5,383 nt of DNA from Betaproteobacteria bacterium. Its GTDB lineage: Bacteria > Pseudomonadota > Gammaproteobacteria > Burkholderiales > Burkholderiaceae_E. Below the pieces are notes generated by a model. That model was not told where the DNA came from. It searched no databases and saw only the letters and a program-made list of their open reading frames with translations. Below, in pieces: positions 1 to 4,809 of the stretch (positions within the stretch are counted from its first letter, which is position 1; each line of letters begins with the position of its first letter). The stretch covers positions 1 to 5,383 of the forward strand of contig VGHV01000189.1 in the NCBI GenBank assembly GCA_016868095.1. Reading direction: 5' to 3'. A program made the position numbers and the translations under genes.

Positions 1-176
1 AGCTCTCGAACCCGTTTCAGTTCGTTGACCGACACACCCGAATACTTGCTCTTCCATTGGTAATACAGGGCATTGCTGATGCCGTGTTTGCGACAGACCT
101 CACCAACAGGCAACCCAGCGTCGCCTTCGGCCAAGATCGCCACAATTTGGCTTTCCGTGAACTTCGACTTCCTCAT
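1..176 (-). CDS. IS3-family transposase OrfA, N-terminal part (partial at the window edge)
   Basis: OrfA of IS3-family elements is the DNA-binding helix-turn-helix protein that is fused to the OrfB DDE integrase by programmed frameshifting to make the active transposase. The 58 visible residues start MRKSKFTESQIVAILAEGDA and continue with the typical VCRKHGIS and YYQWKSKY motifs, the recognition-helix region of the IS3 HTH_Tnp_1 domain, closest in style to the IS407-like branch. Two in-frame ATG codons exist (182-180 and 176-174). The later one is chosen because AGGAG at 187-183 is then 6 bases upstream, whereas it touches the earlier ATG directly. The rest of orfA and all of orfB lie outside the window, so whether the element is intact is unknown. 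The family call is firm. Confidence 0.88.
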   Translation of the reverse strand, partial: MRKSKFTESQIVAILAEGDAGLPVGEVCRKHGISNALYYQWKSKYSGVSVNELKRVRE

Positions 177-240
177 CCTCATCTCCTAAAAGGACGGAAG
201 CCTCTATTTTCATCTTGTTGCCAGTTTCGGGAAGTCTACG
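1..240 (-). mobile_element. Left end of an IS3-family insertion sequence (runs off the window)
   Basis: This is the upstream end of an insertion sequence whose orfA reads leftward out of the window. The family call rests on the orfA product. The outer boundary is inferred: read on the minus strand, the sequence starting near 238-240 begins TAGACTTCCCGAAACTGG, which looks like an IS terminal repeat, and right of about 240 a different, coding-like sequence begins. The other terminal repeat is outside the window, so neither the inverted repeat nor the target duplication can be confirmed. The edge may be off by several bases. Confidence 0.65.
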
Positions 241-273
241 CATCGATTTGGAGGCGGCGTTGGCAAACTTGAA

Positions 274-540
274 TTGCTTAAGTTCTACGAAGCCAAATTA
301 CCCGAGGTCGACCGCTTTTTTGACGAGAACAACCTTAACCGCCTAATTTATCAGGATGGGTGGAAAGACTTTCTTGATGATTGCGTGGCTTTGGCCTGTC
401 TTCACCAGTTTCTAACCAGCGAACCAATTGACTTTGTACCTAAGCATTTCATTCAGAAAAATCGTGTCGCAGTACCAGTAAGCGATGAAGCAATCGAAAA
501 ATGGCAGCGGGACAGACAACAAAACCACAAGCTTCACTAA
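274..540 (+). CDS. Hypothetical protein, 5'-truncated by the adjacent IS
   Basis: I do not recognise this family. The frame is open from about 190, inside the IS end, to the stop at 538-540, and reads as ordinary soluble protein: about 88 residues from a TTG at 274, or about 100 native residues if counted from the IS boundary near 240. It contains FYEAKLPEVDRFFDENNLNR, then a hydrophobic helix-like stretch around VALACLHQFL, and a charged tail ending QNHKLH. There is no ATG or GTG start near the IS boundary. The only GGAGG (250-254) is 19 bases from the TTG, too far to be convincing. The simplest reading is that the IS3-like insertion removed the promoter and N-terminus, leaving a non-functional 3' remnant. 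Expression from an outward IS promoter is possible but unsupported. The hairpin repeat R1 begins just after the stop. Confidence 0.5.
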   Translation: MLKFYEAKLPEVDRFFDENNLNRLIYQDGWKDFLDDCVALACLHQFLTSEPIDFVPKHFIQKNRVAVPVSDEAIEKWQRDRQQNHKLH

Positions 541-554
541 AGTAGACACAGCCA

Positions 555-603
555 GGTAATCACAAAGTGTCGGTTCACCCGACACTTTGTCATGTGGGTC
601 ACC
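555..603 (+). repeat. Structured repeat copy R1 (12-bp perfect hairpin)
   Basis: A perfect inverted repeat, ACAAAGTGTCGG (562-573) and CCGACACTTTGT (579-590), encloses a TTCAC loop. It is preceded by AATCAC, the degenerate left flank shared with R2 and R3, and followed by TGTGGGTCA (593-601), the reverse complement of the TGACCCACA that follows the hairpin in R4. It lies 22 bases after the stop of the truncated gene. It could act as an intrinsic terminator, but the trailing T-run is only TTT within the stem. Relatives of the same sequence occur at 3741, 4387 and 5114 in the same orientation, so it is better treated as a dispersed repeat. The 100 bases after it (604-703) hold no gene I can support. 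Confidence 0.8.
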
Positions 604-703
604 AAGCAAGTCAAGGAGCCGTTCCAACAGCCTGGGTTCGGTTGCCCAAGAGCACGCTCTGACTAAACAATAAGTTCTAGAACATGAGCTTATTGGAACA
701 TCC

Positions 704-1060
704 ATGAGCAAACTAACCGCCCAAGATCTAGCCCAGTTCACTGGAACCACCTGCTACTACCGCATAGGCAGACAGCACTTACTCACAGATGGCACCCACT
801 ACCTAGCTGAAAAGGCAGGTTGCTACTGGATCATGGATGCTGTCTCAAGCCACTTCTGAGAGATCGGCACTGAGGATTGGTTCATTGTGGTCCGAATGGA
901 AGTTGAGGGTTGTCGATCCATCTTACTTTATGAAAACGGCAATGGTAGAGAACTGACACGCCAAGACATTCCCAACACAGAATTCCCGCTCCGAAACCTC
1001 ACGCTCTACGCTGTCTGGGACACCGAGCACTGGGTCATCATGCTGCCCGGTGAGTATTGA
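704..1060 (+). pseudogene. DUF6876-like protein gene interrupted by an in-frame TGA
   Basis: Reading from ATG 704, codons 1-51 give a protein starting MSKLTAQDLAQFTGTT, with later LLTDGTHYLAEKAGCYW and IMDAV. Codon 52 is TGA (857-859). The same frame then continues for 66 sense codons without another stop, through IGTEDWFIVVRMEVEG, LYENGNGRELTRQDIP, FPLRNLTLYAVWD and WVIMLPGEY to the stop at 1058-1060. The pattern FTGT..YYR, TDG..Y.AE..G.YW..D, GNG, FPL..L.LY and a C-terminal LP.EY is what I recall of the DUF6876 family, uncharacterised proteins of about 110-130 residues. Both halves therefore belong to one ancestral gene of about 118 residues, broken by a single nonsense codon. No good ribosome binding site precedes ATG 704 (only GGA, 8 bases upstream). 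A sequencing error or a recoded TGA are alternatives; recoding is unlikely. Confidence 0.75.
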
Positions 1061-1391
1061 ACATCTGGTGTCGAGGTGAAGGAAGTTTTCTAGAAAACCC
1101 AAGCCTATCTGGAAATTCAAGAACAATCAGTAATACGGTTTTCCCAGTTCTGACCACCGCTGTGGATCCCATGGTCTAAGCACGGACCCCGGCCGCCACC
1201 GTGTACAACGCTTCACCGTTTTAACCCACCTCGCATAACATATCCATCGGGATATATCTGTTCAAATAAACCGAGCCGCTTTTGGCGCGTATAGCCTGCT
1301 AACACGCTTAGACGAAAAACTAATAGGTAAATTCGGGTAGAGGATTAATTTGCGGGGCGGGGGTATTGGAGTAAACGGAATCAGATACAGT
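1061..1391. other. Gene-poor spacer with two palindromes
   Basis: No convincing gene is seen on either strand; open frames reaching into it from the right are antisense shadows of ndk. It holds a perfect 14-bp palindrome, GTTTTCTAGAAAAC (1085-1098), and an imperfect hairpin at 1237-1262 (TATCC-ATCG-GGATA with outer AACA and TGTT arms). In the frame of the upstream pseudogene, a short run after its stop encodes KTQAYLEIQEQSVIRFSQF behind a TAG; it may be decayed coding sequence but is too short to name. No terminator with a T-run is obvious downstream of ndk. Confidence 0.5.
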
Positions 1392-1817
1392 TTAGTGGTT
1401 GTAAATCCACATAGTCGGGAAGAAAAAAGCCACTTCGACCGCTGCAGTGTCCCGATCGTCCGATCCATGGATAGCATTAGCGCTGATGCTTTCAGAAAAA
1501 TCTGCTCGGATCGTACCAGCTGCTGCATTTTTGGGGTCGGTTGCACCCATCAACTCGCGGTTCTTAGCTATGGCATTCTCACCCTGCAACACTTGAACCA
1601 TTACGGGCCCTGACGTCATGAACTCCACCAGTTCTTTGAAGAAGGGCTTATCTTTGTGCACGCTGTAAAACGCTACAGCTTGTGCGTGTGAAAGACGCGT
1701 CATTTTTGCTGCAACAATTTTTAAGCCCGCTGTTTCGAACCGCGTGTAAATAGCGCCAATCGCGTGCTTTGCAACGGCATCGGGTTTAATAATCGATAAA
1801 GTTCTTTCTTCAGCCAT
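1392..1817 (-). CDS. ndk: Nucleoside diphosphate kinase
   Basis: Ndk transfers the gamma phosphate of ATP to nucleoside diphosphates through a phosphohistidine intermediate, balancing cytoplasmic NTP and dNTP pools. The 141-residue product is full length for a bacterial Ndk. It shows the N-terminal [12 protein letters not shown] with the active-site lysine at 11, the Kpn-loop region around [23 protein letters not shown] (88-95), GTIRADF (101-107), the catalytic histidine 117 within NAIHGSD, and the C-terminal VEVAFFF. All catalytic positions expected of the family are present. The ATG start is supported by GAGGG at 1826-1822, with a 4-base spacing. In many gammaproteobacteria ndk is followed by rlmN and cell-envelope genes; here it stands alone among accessory genes and IS remnants, so this may be an extra copy or a core gene at an island edge. 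Identity is certain; its status as sole or second copy is not. Confidence 0.97.
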   Translation of the reverse strand: MAEERTLSIIKPDAVAKHAIGAIYTRFETAGLKIVAAKMTRLSHAQAVAFYSVHKDKPFFKELVEFMTSGPVMVQVLQGENAIAKNRELMGATDPKNAAAGTIRADFSESISANAIHGSDDRDTAAVEVAFFFPTMWIYNH

Positions 1818-1879
1818 ATCGCCCTCGATAAATAAAAAAAATTTACAGTTACATTTACTATTTTAGCTAAACTAACCTT

Positions 1880-1909
1880 ATTATGATTTCCGTCTTATAT
1901 TAGCGTTAA
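1880..1909 (-). promoter_or_regulatory. Possible sigma-70 promoter of ndk
   Basis: On the minus strand TTAACG (1909-1904) and CATAAT (1885-1880) are separated by 18 bases, in an AT-rich stretch about 60 bases upstream of the ndk start. The match to TTGACA/TATAAT is partial and other hexamer pairs are possible. Between it and the start lies an AT-rich leader containing an eight-T run. The rest of 1910-2067 is non-coding as far as I can see. Confidence 0.35.
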
Positions 1910-2070
1910 TGATGTCATATCCGGTGGCTAGTGACTCCCTTAAGATGCTTTTCCATTTGTTTGGCTCCCCATTAAGGAAAATTATATAAAAGCAGTTCTA
2001 ACATAAAGCGTGTAGCAGCGTTTGTCAAGCGAGTTGTCGCGTCCGCCATGCAGTCACTTCCTTATTTCTA

Positions 2071-2220
2071 GGGAAACGCTAAAAAATCAGGCCTAAAACT
2101 TGAGAACGCTATTTTCCGGTGCTACGGTACGGACATCACTTGACGAGGCCCGCCATGCTCACACAGTCCTCATTCTCCGATCAGGAATACGCCGCCAAAG
2201 GCTACGTCACCCGCCGCGAA
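2071..2220 (+). mobile_element. Truncated IS5-family element (left end only)
   Basis: The element appears to begin at 2071/2072 with GGAAACGCTAAAAAATCAGG, preceded by CTAG (2068-2071), which fits the 4-bp YTAR-type target site used by IS5-group elements. It contains a leader and the first codons of an IS5-like transposase, then stops near 2220, where the sequence passes into a truncated minus-strand gene. No right end is visible. The family call rests on the transposase N-terminus; the exact left boundary is inferred from position and the TSD-like CTAG. Confidence 0.6.
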
Positions 2221-2247
2221 GGACAGTACTGCCGCAGCCGACCGTGA
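2155..2247 (+). pseudogene. IS5-family transposase, N-terminal fragment
   Basis: From ATG 2155, with GAGG at 2145-2148 spaced 6 bases upstream, the product starts MLTQSSFSDQEYAAKGYVTR and the next residues are RE. The FSD.EY....K...TRRE pattern is the conserved N-terminus of IS5-group DDE transposases. After TRRE (ending at 2220) the frame loses all similarity, reads GQYCRSRP and stops at 2245-2247. A complete IS5 transposase is over 300 residues, so more than 90 percent is missing, including the whole DDE catalytic domain. It cannot encode an active transposase. The last codons after 2220 overlap, antisense, the sequence of the disrupted MrcB-like gene, which places the junction within a few bases of 2220. 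Confidence 0.7.
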
Positions 2248-2560
2248 TAAATGTGGCAAGACCGTTAGCGGCAAAGTGAATCACCATGTAAAAGCCTTCA
2301 CGAGGATTGGGTGACATGGCTGGTGAAAATAGTCTGATCCACGGCGCCTCGGTTTTGCGTCCAATGCCGTCGGAAGAATCCACGGCGAGATCGTCGAACA
2401 ACGGGTCAAAGGCTTTTTGTAGCGCAGGGAGAGTTTCACGCAATTTGCCAGCGAGCTCTGTTCGAACCAGATAGCCACGCTCCTTCATTTCGGGCGTGTT
2501 TGTGGATGAGTAATGAGGCTGTAGTTGGCAGATTTTTTCAAGTGTTGAAGCAATTGTCAT
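2207..2560 (-). pseudogene. MrcB-like N-terminal (DUF3578) domain protein, 3'-truncated by the IS5 remnant
   Basis: The 117-residue product matches the MrcB-like N-terminal domain (DUF3578), found in front of restriction or other effector domains in modification-dependent restriction proteins and some stand-alone defence-associated proteins. Supporting motifs are an N-terminal helix TLEKICQLQP, then GRKTEAPWIRLF (67-78, the conserved G.GR...PWI..F), GFYMVIHF (89-96, the G.Y.V..F strand) and TFITVGCGST (103-112). The normal domain runs on well past this point. Here the last residues, VLRGG, and the TGA stop are supplied by IS5 sequence. Two ATGs are adjacent (2563 and 2560); the second is preferred because AGGAG (2570-2566) is then 5 bases away rather than 2. 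It lies downstream of the GIY-YIG gene on the same strand with a 134-bp gap. Function is probably lost. Confidence 0.7.
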
Positions 2561-2563
2561 CAT

Positions 2564-2694
2564 GGCTCCTACGCATTGATCGTGAATGTCTATCTATTTG
2601 ATTACTGGTCATAAACGCCAGTTTTTGGGTTACGGTGCTGAACAATTGACAGCAACAACTTGGATCCCGGTTACCGAAAAAAAGCGCCGTCATT
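2564..2694. other. Intergenic spacer between the MrcB-like and GIY-YIG genes, with small hairpins
   Basis: The spacer contains TGCTG-AACAATTGA-CAGCA (2636-2654) and ACTGG-N9-CCAGT followed by five T residues (2604-2626). The second could be a weak plus-strand intrinsic terminator, but no plus-strand gene ends here except the IS5 fragment. On the minus strand a seven-T run (2683-2677) follows the GIY-YIG stop without a clear stem. I cannot assign a definite terminator or promoter. Confidence 0.3.
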
Positions 2695-3150
2695 TCAGAA
2701 TGGGTTGAGTAACGGTTTCATGCCTTGCCATGCGCCTTGCTGGATGCTTCGCTCAAAGTCCCGCACTCTCTTATTGCCTTCGTCCGACTGATCAATCACA
2801 TACGCATATGACAGGTTCTCATGGATGTACTTTCGAACCATGCGATCAATCTGACCGTTTTGGGCCTCATAGGGCTGACCGATCATCTGCGGCAATACAA
2901 AGTAGTCCTGTACATAGATACAAAACTGATCCCCACTTCGCATGCCCTGCCAGTGCTGTGTGATGCGGCTACGGGGGTTACGGTCTTTCGCAGTTTGACC
3001 CCGTATGCCTCCGATACCCACATAGACAAAGTCACCGCCTGTGTTCCAAATCGTATATAGAATGGAGCCAAAACTTGGTATGTTCTCAACCTTAGGCTCG
3101 CGAAACGGTATTCGGTTGGCTGGGTCAAATAAGTGGTCGATGGAGATCAT
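2695..3150 (-). CDS. GIY-YIG nuclease-like protein
   Basis: The product has the layout of a small GIY-YIG endonuclease domain, a fold used in homing endonucleases, UvrC and some restriction enzymes to cut DNA with one divalent metal. From ATG 3150 it is 151 residues: ILYTIWN (30-36) in the GIY position, FVYVGIGG (41-48) as the YIG strand, RSRITQHW (60-67) with the conserved arginine/histidine helix, a glutamate at 133 in FERSIQ, and PLLNPF (146-151) matching the usual C-terminal asparagine motif. The literal tripeptides GIY and YIG are altered (LYT, YVG), as in many divergent members. The frame stays open upstream to a TTG at 3243, but that start has no ribosome binding site and its extra residues show no family similarity, so ATG 3150 is preferred although its own site is also weak. 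It is divergent from the gene at 3287. The substrate is unknown. Confidence 0.72.
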   Translation of the reverse strand: MISIDHLFDPANRIPFREPKVENIPSFGSILYTIWNTGGDFVYVGIGGIRGQTAKDRNPRSRITQHWQGMRSGDQFCIYVQDYFVLPQMIGQPYEAQNGQIDRMVRKYIHENLSYAYVIDQSDEGNKRVRDFERSIQQGAWQGMKPLLNPF

Positions 3151-3273
3151 GCTTCGTAGCGTAAACGATTCCGCTTGGCATTTGCGGTAACGCTGTATTA
3201 AGTGCTCAGAGCAAGACCGTTCATTGAATTTGGCACCGCCCAAGATAAGACTTGTTTCTAGCGCGTCCTAATC

Positions 3274-3280
3274 AAGGAGG
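3274..3280 (+). promoter_or_regulatory. Strong ribosome binding site deciding a GTG start
   Basis: AAGGAGG is 6 bases before GTG 3287. It is the best Shine-Dalgarno match in the window and fixes the start of the following gene at a non-ATG codon. Confidence 0.85.
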
Positions 3281-3286
3281 TTAGCA

Positions 3287-3715
3287 GTGGCTGAATCGAC
3301 TCAAGTCTTGCTGAGACAATTGAGCGGTATGGTGGAAGCGCAGGGCAAGGAAATCCAAGCGCTGAGACAAGAAGTTTGCGCTTTGAAGGGCAAAGATCCA
3401 ACGCCTCGACGAGCTCGCATCGAGCCTGATATGGGCTGGGAATATGTCGGCTTGAGGCTAGACTTAGATGCTGAGACTTGGTTAGCCATAAAGAATGGTG
3501 CTCATGTCACCGTCAAAGGTCAGGGTTATTTGGGCTACGAGCAAAGCCCAGATCCCGATGATCCCGATTTTGTTTGGGACTACTGGGAATTCAGCGGTGG
3601 CATTGGACATCGCCCAAGAGTGACCTTGGTATCGCCTCATGCCGAAGACGAAGATTACGAATTGGAGGACGCCTATGACGGCGTGCTAAGCAGAGGCGAT
3701 ATCGAGGAATACTAG
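3287..3715 (+). CDS. Acidic hypothetical protein with N-terminal coiled coil
   Basis: I do not recognise a named family. The GTG start is set by a near-perfect ribosome binding site. The 142-residue product has two parts. Residues 1-35 form a probable coiled-coil helix (LLRQLSGMVEAQGKEIQALR and beyond, with hydrophobic residues at heptad spacing), then a basic linker (PRRAR, 40-44). Residues 49-142 look like a compact beta-rich domain with many aromatics, including GWEYVGLRLD, WLAIKNGAHVTVKGQGYLGY and FVWDYWEFSGG. The C-terminus is strongly acidic (HAEDEDYELEDAYD). There is no signal peptide or membrane segment, so it is cytoplasmic. An N-terminal coiled coil suggests oligomerisation or partner binding. 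It is divergently transcribed from the GIY-YIG gene 136 bases away and followed at once by repeat R2. A short orphan gene with its own strong translation signal plus a structured repeat resembles a gene cassette. Confidence 0.8.
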   Translation: MAESTQVLLRQLSGMVEAQGKEIQALRQEVCALKGKDPTPRRARIEPDMGWEYVGLRLDLDAETWLAIKNGAHVTVKGQGYLGYEQSPDPDDPDFVWDYWEFSGGIGHRPRVTLVSPHAEDEDYELEDAYDGVLSRGDIEEY

Positions 3716-3740
3716 CCTTAGCACTGGCTAATCAACTATC

Positions 3741-3831
3741 AACCCTGATCACGAAACGTCGTTTTAAACAACATAGAGTCATCAAAATATCGGACCACAC
3801 AATCGATGTCGTTTTAAACGAAAGTTACCCC
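3741..3831 (+). repeat. Structured repeat copy R2
   Basis: It begins AACCCTGATCAC (3741-3752). GTCGTTTTAAAC occurs twice, at 3758-3769 and 3808-3819, exactly 50 bases apart. The second copy lies in a perfect hairpin, TCGTTT-T-AAACGA (3809-3821). The box CCACACAATCG (3795-3805), identical to that in R3, sits between them, and the element ends GTTACCCC (3824-3831) as in R4. The two halves can also pair as one long stem: GTTTTAAACAACAT (3761-3774) against ATGTCGTTTTAAAC (3806-3819), with few mismatches. It lies 25 bases after the stop of the acidic gene. Confidence 0.65.
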
Positions 3832-3888
3832 AATCCAGCGCTGTAATTGGCTTTATCGAAATGCCATTAGCTACAAAATTTGTAGTAA

Positions 3889-4245
3889 TTAAGAATAGCA
3901 GGCATAGGCCCTCTTCACTTTGCCAGACTCGTTAAACTCGAAGGTCTCAGCAACCGATTGCCCACGATGGTTCCGATAACAAATCGTGACCACACCACAG
4001 CCGGTCAAAACCCTCTCAAGTTCAAATCGAAGCTGCGGTTGTTGCGCAAGGCCAATGCTCCAGTAGTATCGCAGTGCCTCGATTCCTATGACCTGACCAT
4101 TTCCGACGCGCTGATGCGCGATCGGTGATAGAAATACGATGTCATCTGCGTAGTGGGACAAGATCGCCTCGATGTCATGGCCGTTCCAACCATCGAGCCA
4201 TTGCGCTGCGAATTTCTGAGCAGTTTTTGCTGTAGTTGGGTTCAT
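3889..4245 (-). CDS. SnoaL/NTF2-like (nuclear transport factor 2 family) protein
   Basis: This is a complete 118-residue member of the NTF2-like superfamily, a cone-shaped fold used for small-molecule binding or catalysis (SnoaL-type cyclases, isomerases, dehydratases); most bacterial members of this size have no known substrate. Family signs are the helix AQKFAAQWLDGWNGHDIEAI (about 9-28), HYADDIVFLSPI (31-42), GIEALRYYWSIGL (54-66), and the strands LRFELERVL and VVTICYRN leading to AETFEFNESGKVKRAYACY at the C-terminus. The W..WN.HD....L..HYADD...F pattern is typical. The ATG start has no clear ribosome binding site in its AT-rich leader. It lies between R2 and R3 and reads opposite to the direction of those repeats. 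Such proteins often occur in gene cassettes and islands. Fold call firm; function unassigned. Confidence 0.85.
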   Translation of the reverse strand: MNPTTAKTAQKFAAQWLDGWNGHDIEAILSHYADDIVFLSPIAHQRVGNGQVIGIEALRYYWSIGLAQQPQLRFELERVLTGCGVVTICYRNHRGQSVAETFEFNESGKVKRAYACYS

Positions 4246-4324
4246 ATCAAAATTTTAGAACCGTATTCGGGCAGTGTCCGATTACTGAATTGGTGTGGCT
4301 CATAGTTAAACCAACCCTAAAAAG

Positions 4325-4374
4325 CGCTGGGACCTATCCTCTAGCACGCACCCAGCGTCTGGTCACCGGACGCT
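4325..4374. repeat. Two overlapping, mutually exclusive hairpins
   Basis: AGCGTC (4354-4359) pairs with GACGCT (4369-4374); the stem extends inward through a T-G wobble and GG/CC to a TCA loop. Alternatively CGCTGGG (4325-4331) pairs with CCCAGCG (4351-4357), using the left arm of the first stem. No T-run follows on either strand, so a simple terminator is not indicated. It lies in the 256-bp gap 4246-4501, just left of R3; no gene is seen in that gap. Confidence 0.55.
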
Positions 4375-4386
4375 CGATCAGCCAAG

Positions 4387-4462
4387 CCTGATCACAAAGT
4401 GTCCTTCACCCGACCCTTCATAGCTTGCCCCACACAATCGCCGTCGTGTTACACGACACCCC
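4387..4462 (+). repeat. Structured repeat copy R3
   Basis: It starts CCTGATCACAAAGTGTC (4387-4403), matching the left flank of R2 and the left arm of the R1 hairpin. The first hairpin is decayed: the right side reads CACCCGACCCTTCA, with substitutions that break the stem. The box CCACACAATCG (4430-4440) is identical to R2. A second, perfect hairpin follows: GTCGTGT-T-ACACGAC (4443-4457), then ACCCC. It lies 39 bases beyond the 3' end of the minus-strand small membrane gene. Confidence 0.65.
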
Positions 4463-4501
4463 TTCATCGACACACTCATTAATTCCGTTGATGGCGAAGC
4501 A

Positions 4502-4651
4502 TCACGTTCGTGGCACATCAAGGCCTTCTTTTGCCTCCCGTTCACGCTGCTCCCGCAGAAGCGCCTTGTCTTTACGCAATGACCACCACTGCCAAAGGAA
4601 AAATAGCAATATCAGTAAAGGCTCATAAAAAGCTAGAACAATAACATCCAT
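4502..4651 (-). CDS. Small single-pass membrane protein
   Basis: I do not recognise a family. From ATG 4651 the product is 49 residues: a short N-terminus, one strong hydrophobic helix (about 3-22, VIVLAFYEPLLILLFFLWQW), then a long charged amphipathic tail (LRKDKALLREQREREAKEG) and a short end, DVPRT. The positive residues right after the helix suggest the tail is cytoplasmic. The frame extends upstream to a TTG at 4696 (64 residues), but neither start has a convincing ribosome binding site; ATG is preferred by default. Its start is divergent from the membrane protein at 4810, with a 158-bp shared upstream region, and both lie in one module between R3 and R4. It could be a membrane toxin or a subunit of a small membrane complex, but nothing proves either. 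It may also be a chance frame, though the helix-plus-charged-tail layout argues for a gene. Confidence 0.5.
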   Translation of the reverse strand: MDVIVLAFYEPLLILLFFLWQWWSLRKDKALLREQREREAKEGLDVPRT

Positions 4652-4798
4652 CGGTTTGTCTTTAATCAAGTCGCTCTGGAGTTCTTGCAAAGGCAAATGA
4701 CTTGGAGAACTACATCATCGACGTAGACAGCTACTTATGCTAATTTGATTGCTGACTATTTGCCACTAATTCATGCGTTTTTGGGTTGCTTAGCGCTT

Positions 4799-4803
4799 GG
4801 AGG
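4799..4803 (+). promoter_or_regulatory. Ribosome binding site deciding ATG 4810
   Basis: GGAGG is 6 bases before ATG 4810. It favours that start over the in-frame TTG at 4786, which has no such site. Confidence 0.75.
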
Positions 4804-4809
4804 CTGTCG

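Noticed and set aside
57..272. Plus-strand open frame of 71 codons
   Set aside because: It is the antisense shadow of the IS3 orfA.
593..667. 24-codon plus-strand frame starting within R1
   Set aside because: It starts just after the hairpin stem, has no ribosome binding site and no similarity I recognise.
412..750. Minus-strand open frame of 112 codons
   Set aside because: It overlaps the truncated plus-strand gene, the R1 hairpin and the start of the DUF6876-like gene; its composition looks non-native and it has no ribosome binding site.
704..1060. TGA at codon 52 as selenocysteine or programmed readthrough
   Set aside because: There is no selenoprotein-type motif, no evident downstream stem-loop at the expected place, and no known selenoproteins in this family; a nonsense mutation is simpler.
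923..1126. Minus-strand open frame of 67 codons
   Set aside because: It is antisense to the second half of the DUF6876-like gene, which has clear family similarity.
1070..1154. Short frame encoding KTQAYLEIQEQSVIRFSQF behind a TAG
   Set aside because: It looks protein-like but is too short and is preceded by a stop; not enough to call a gene.
1262..1613. Open frames on both strands overlapping ndk
   Set aside because: They are out-of-frame or antisense readings of ndk, which is unambiguous.
2730..3128. Several open frames overlapping the GIY-YIG gene
   Set aside because: They are shadows of the minus-strand gene, which carries recognisable nuclease motifs.
4425..4628. Plus-strand frame of 67 codons rich in serine and histidine
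   Set aside because: It begins inside R3 and is antisense to the small membrane gene; low-complexity shadow.
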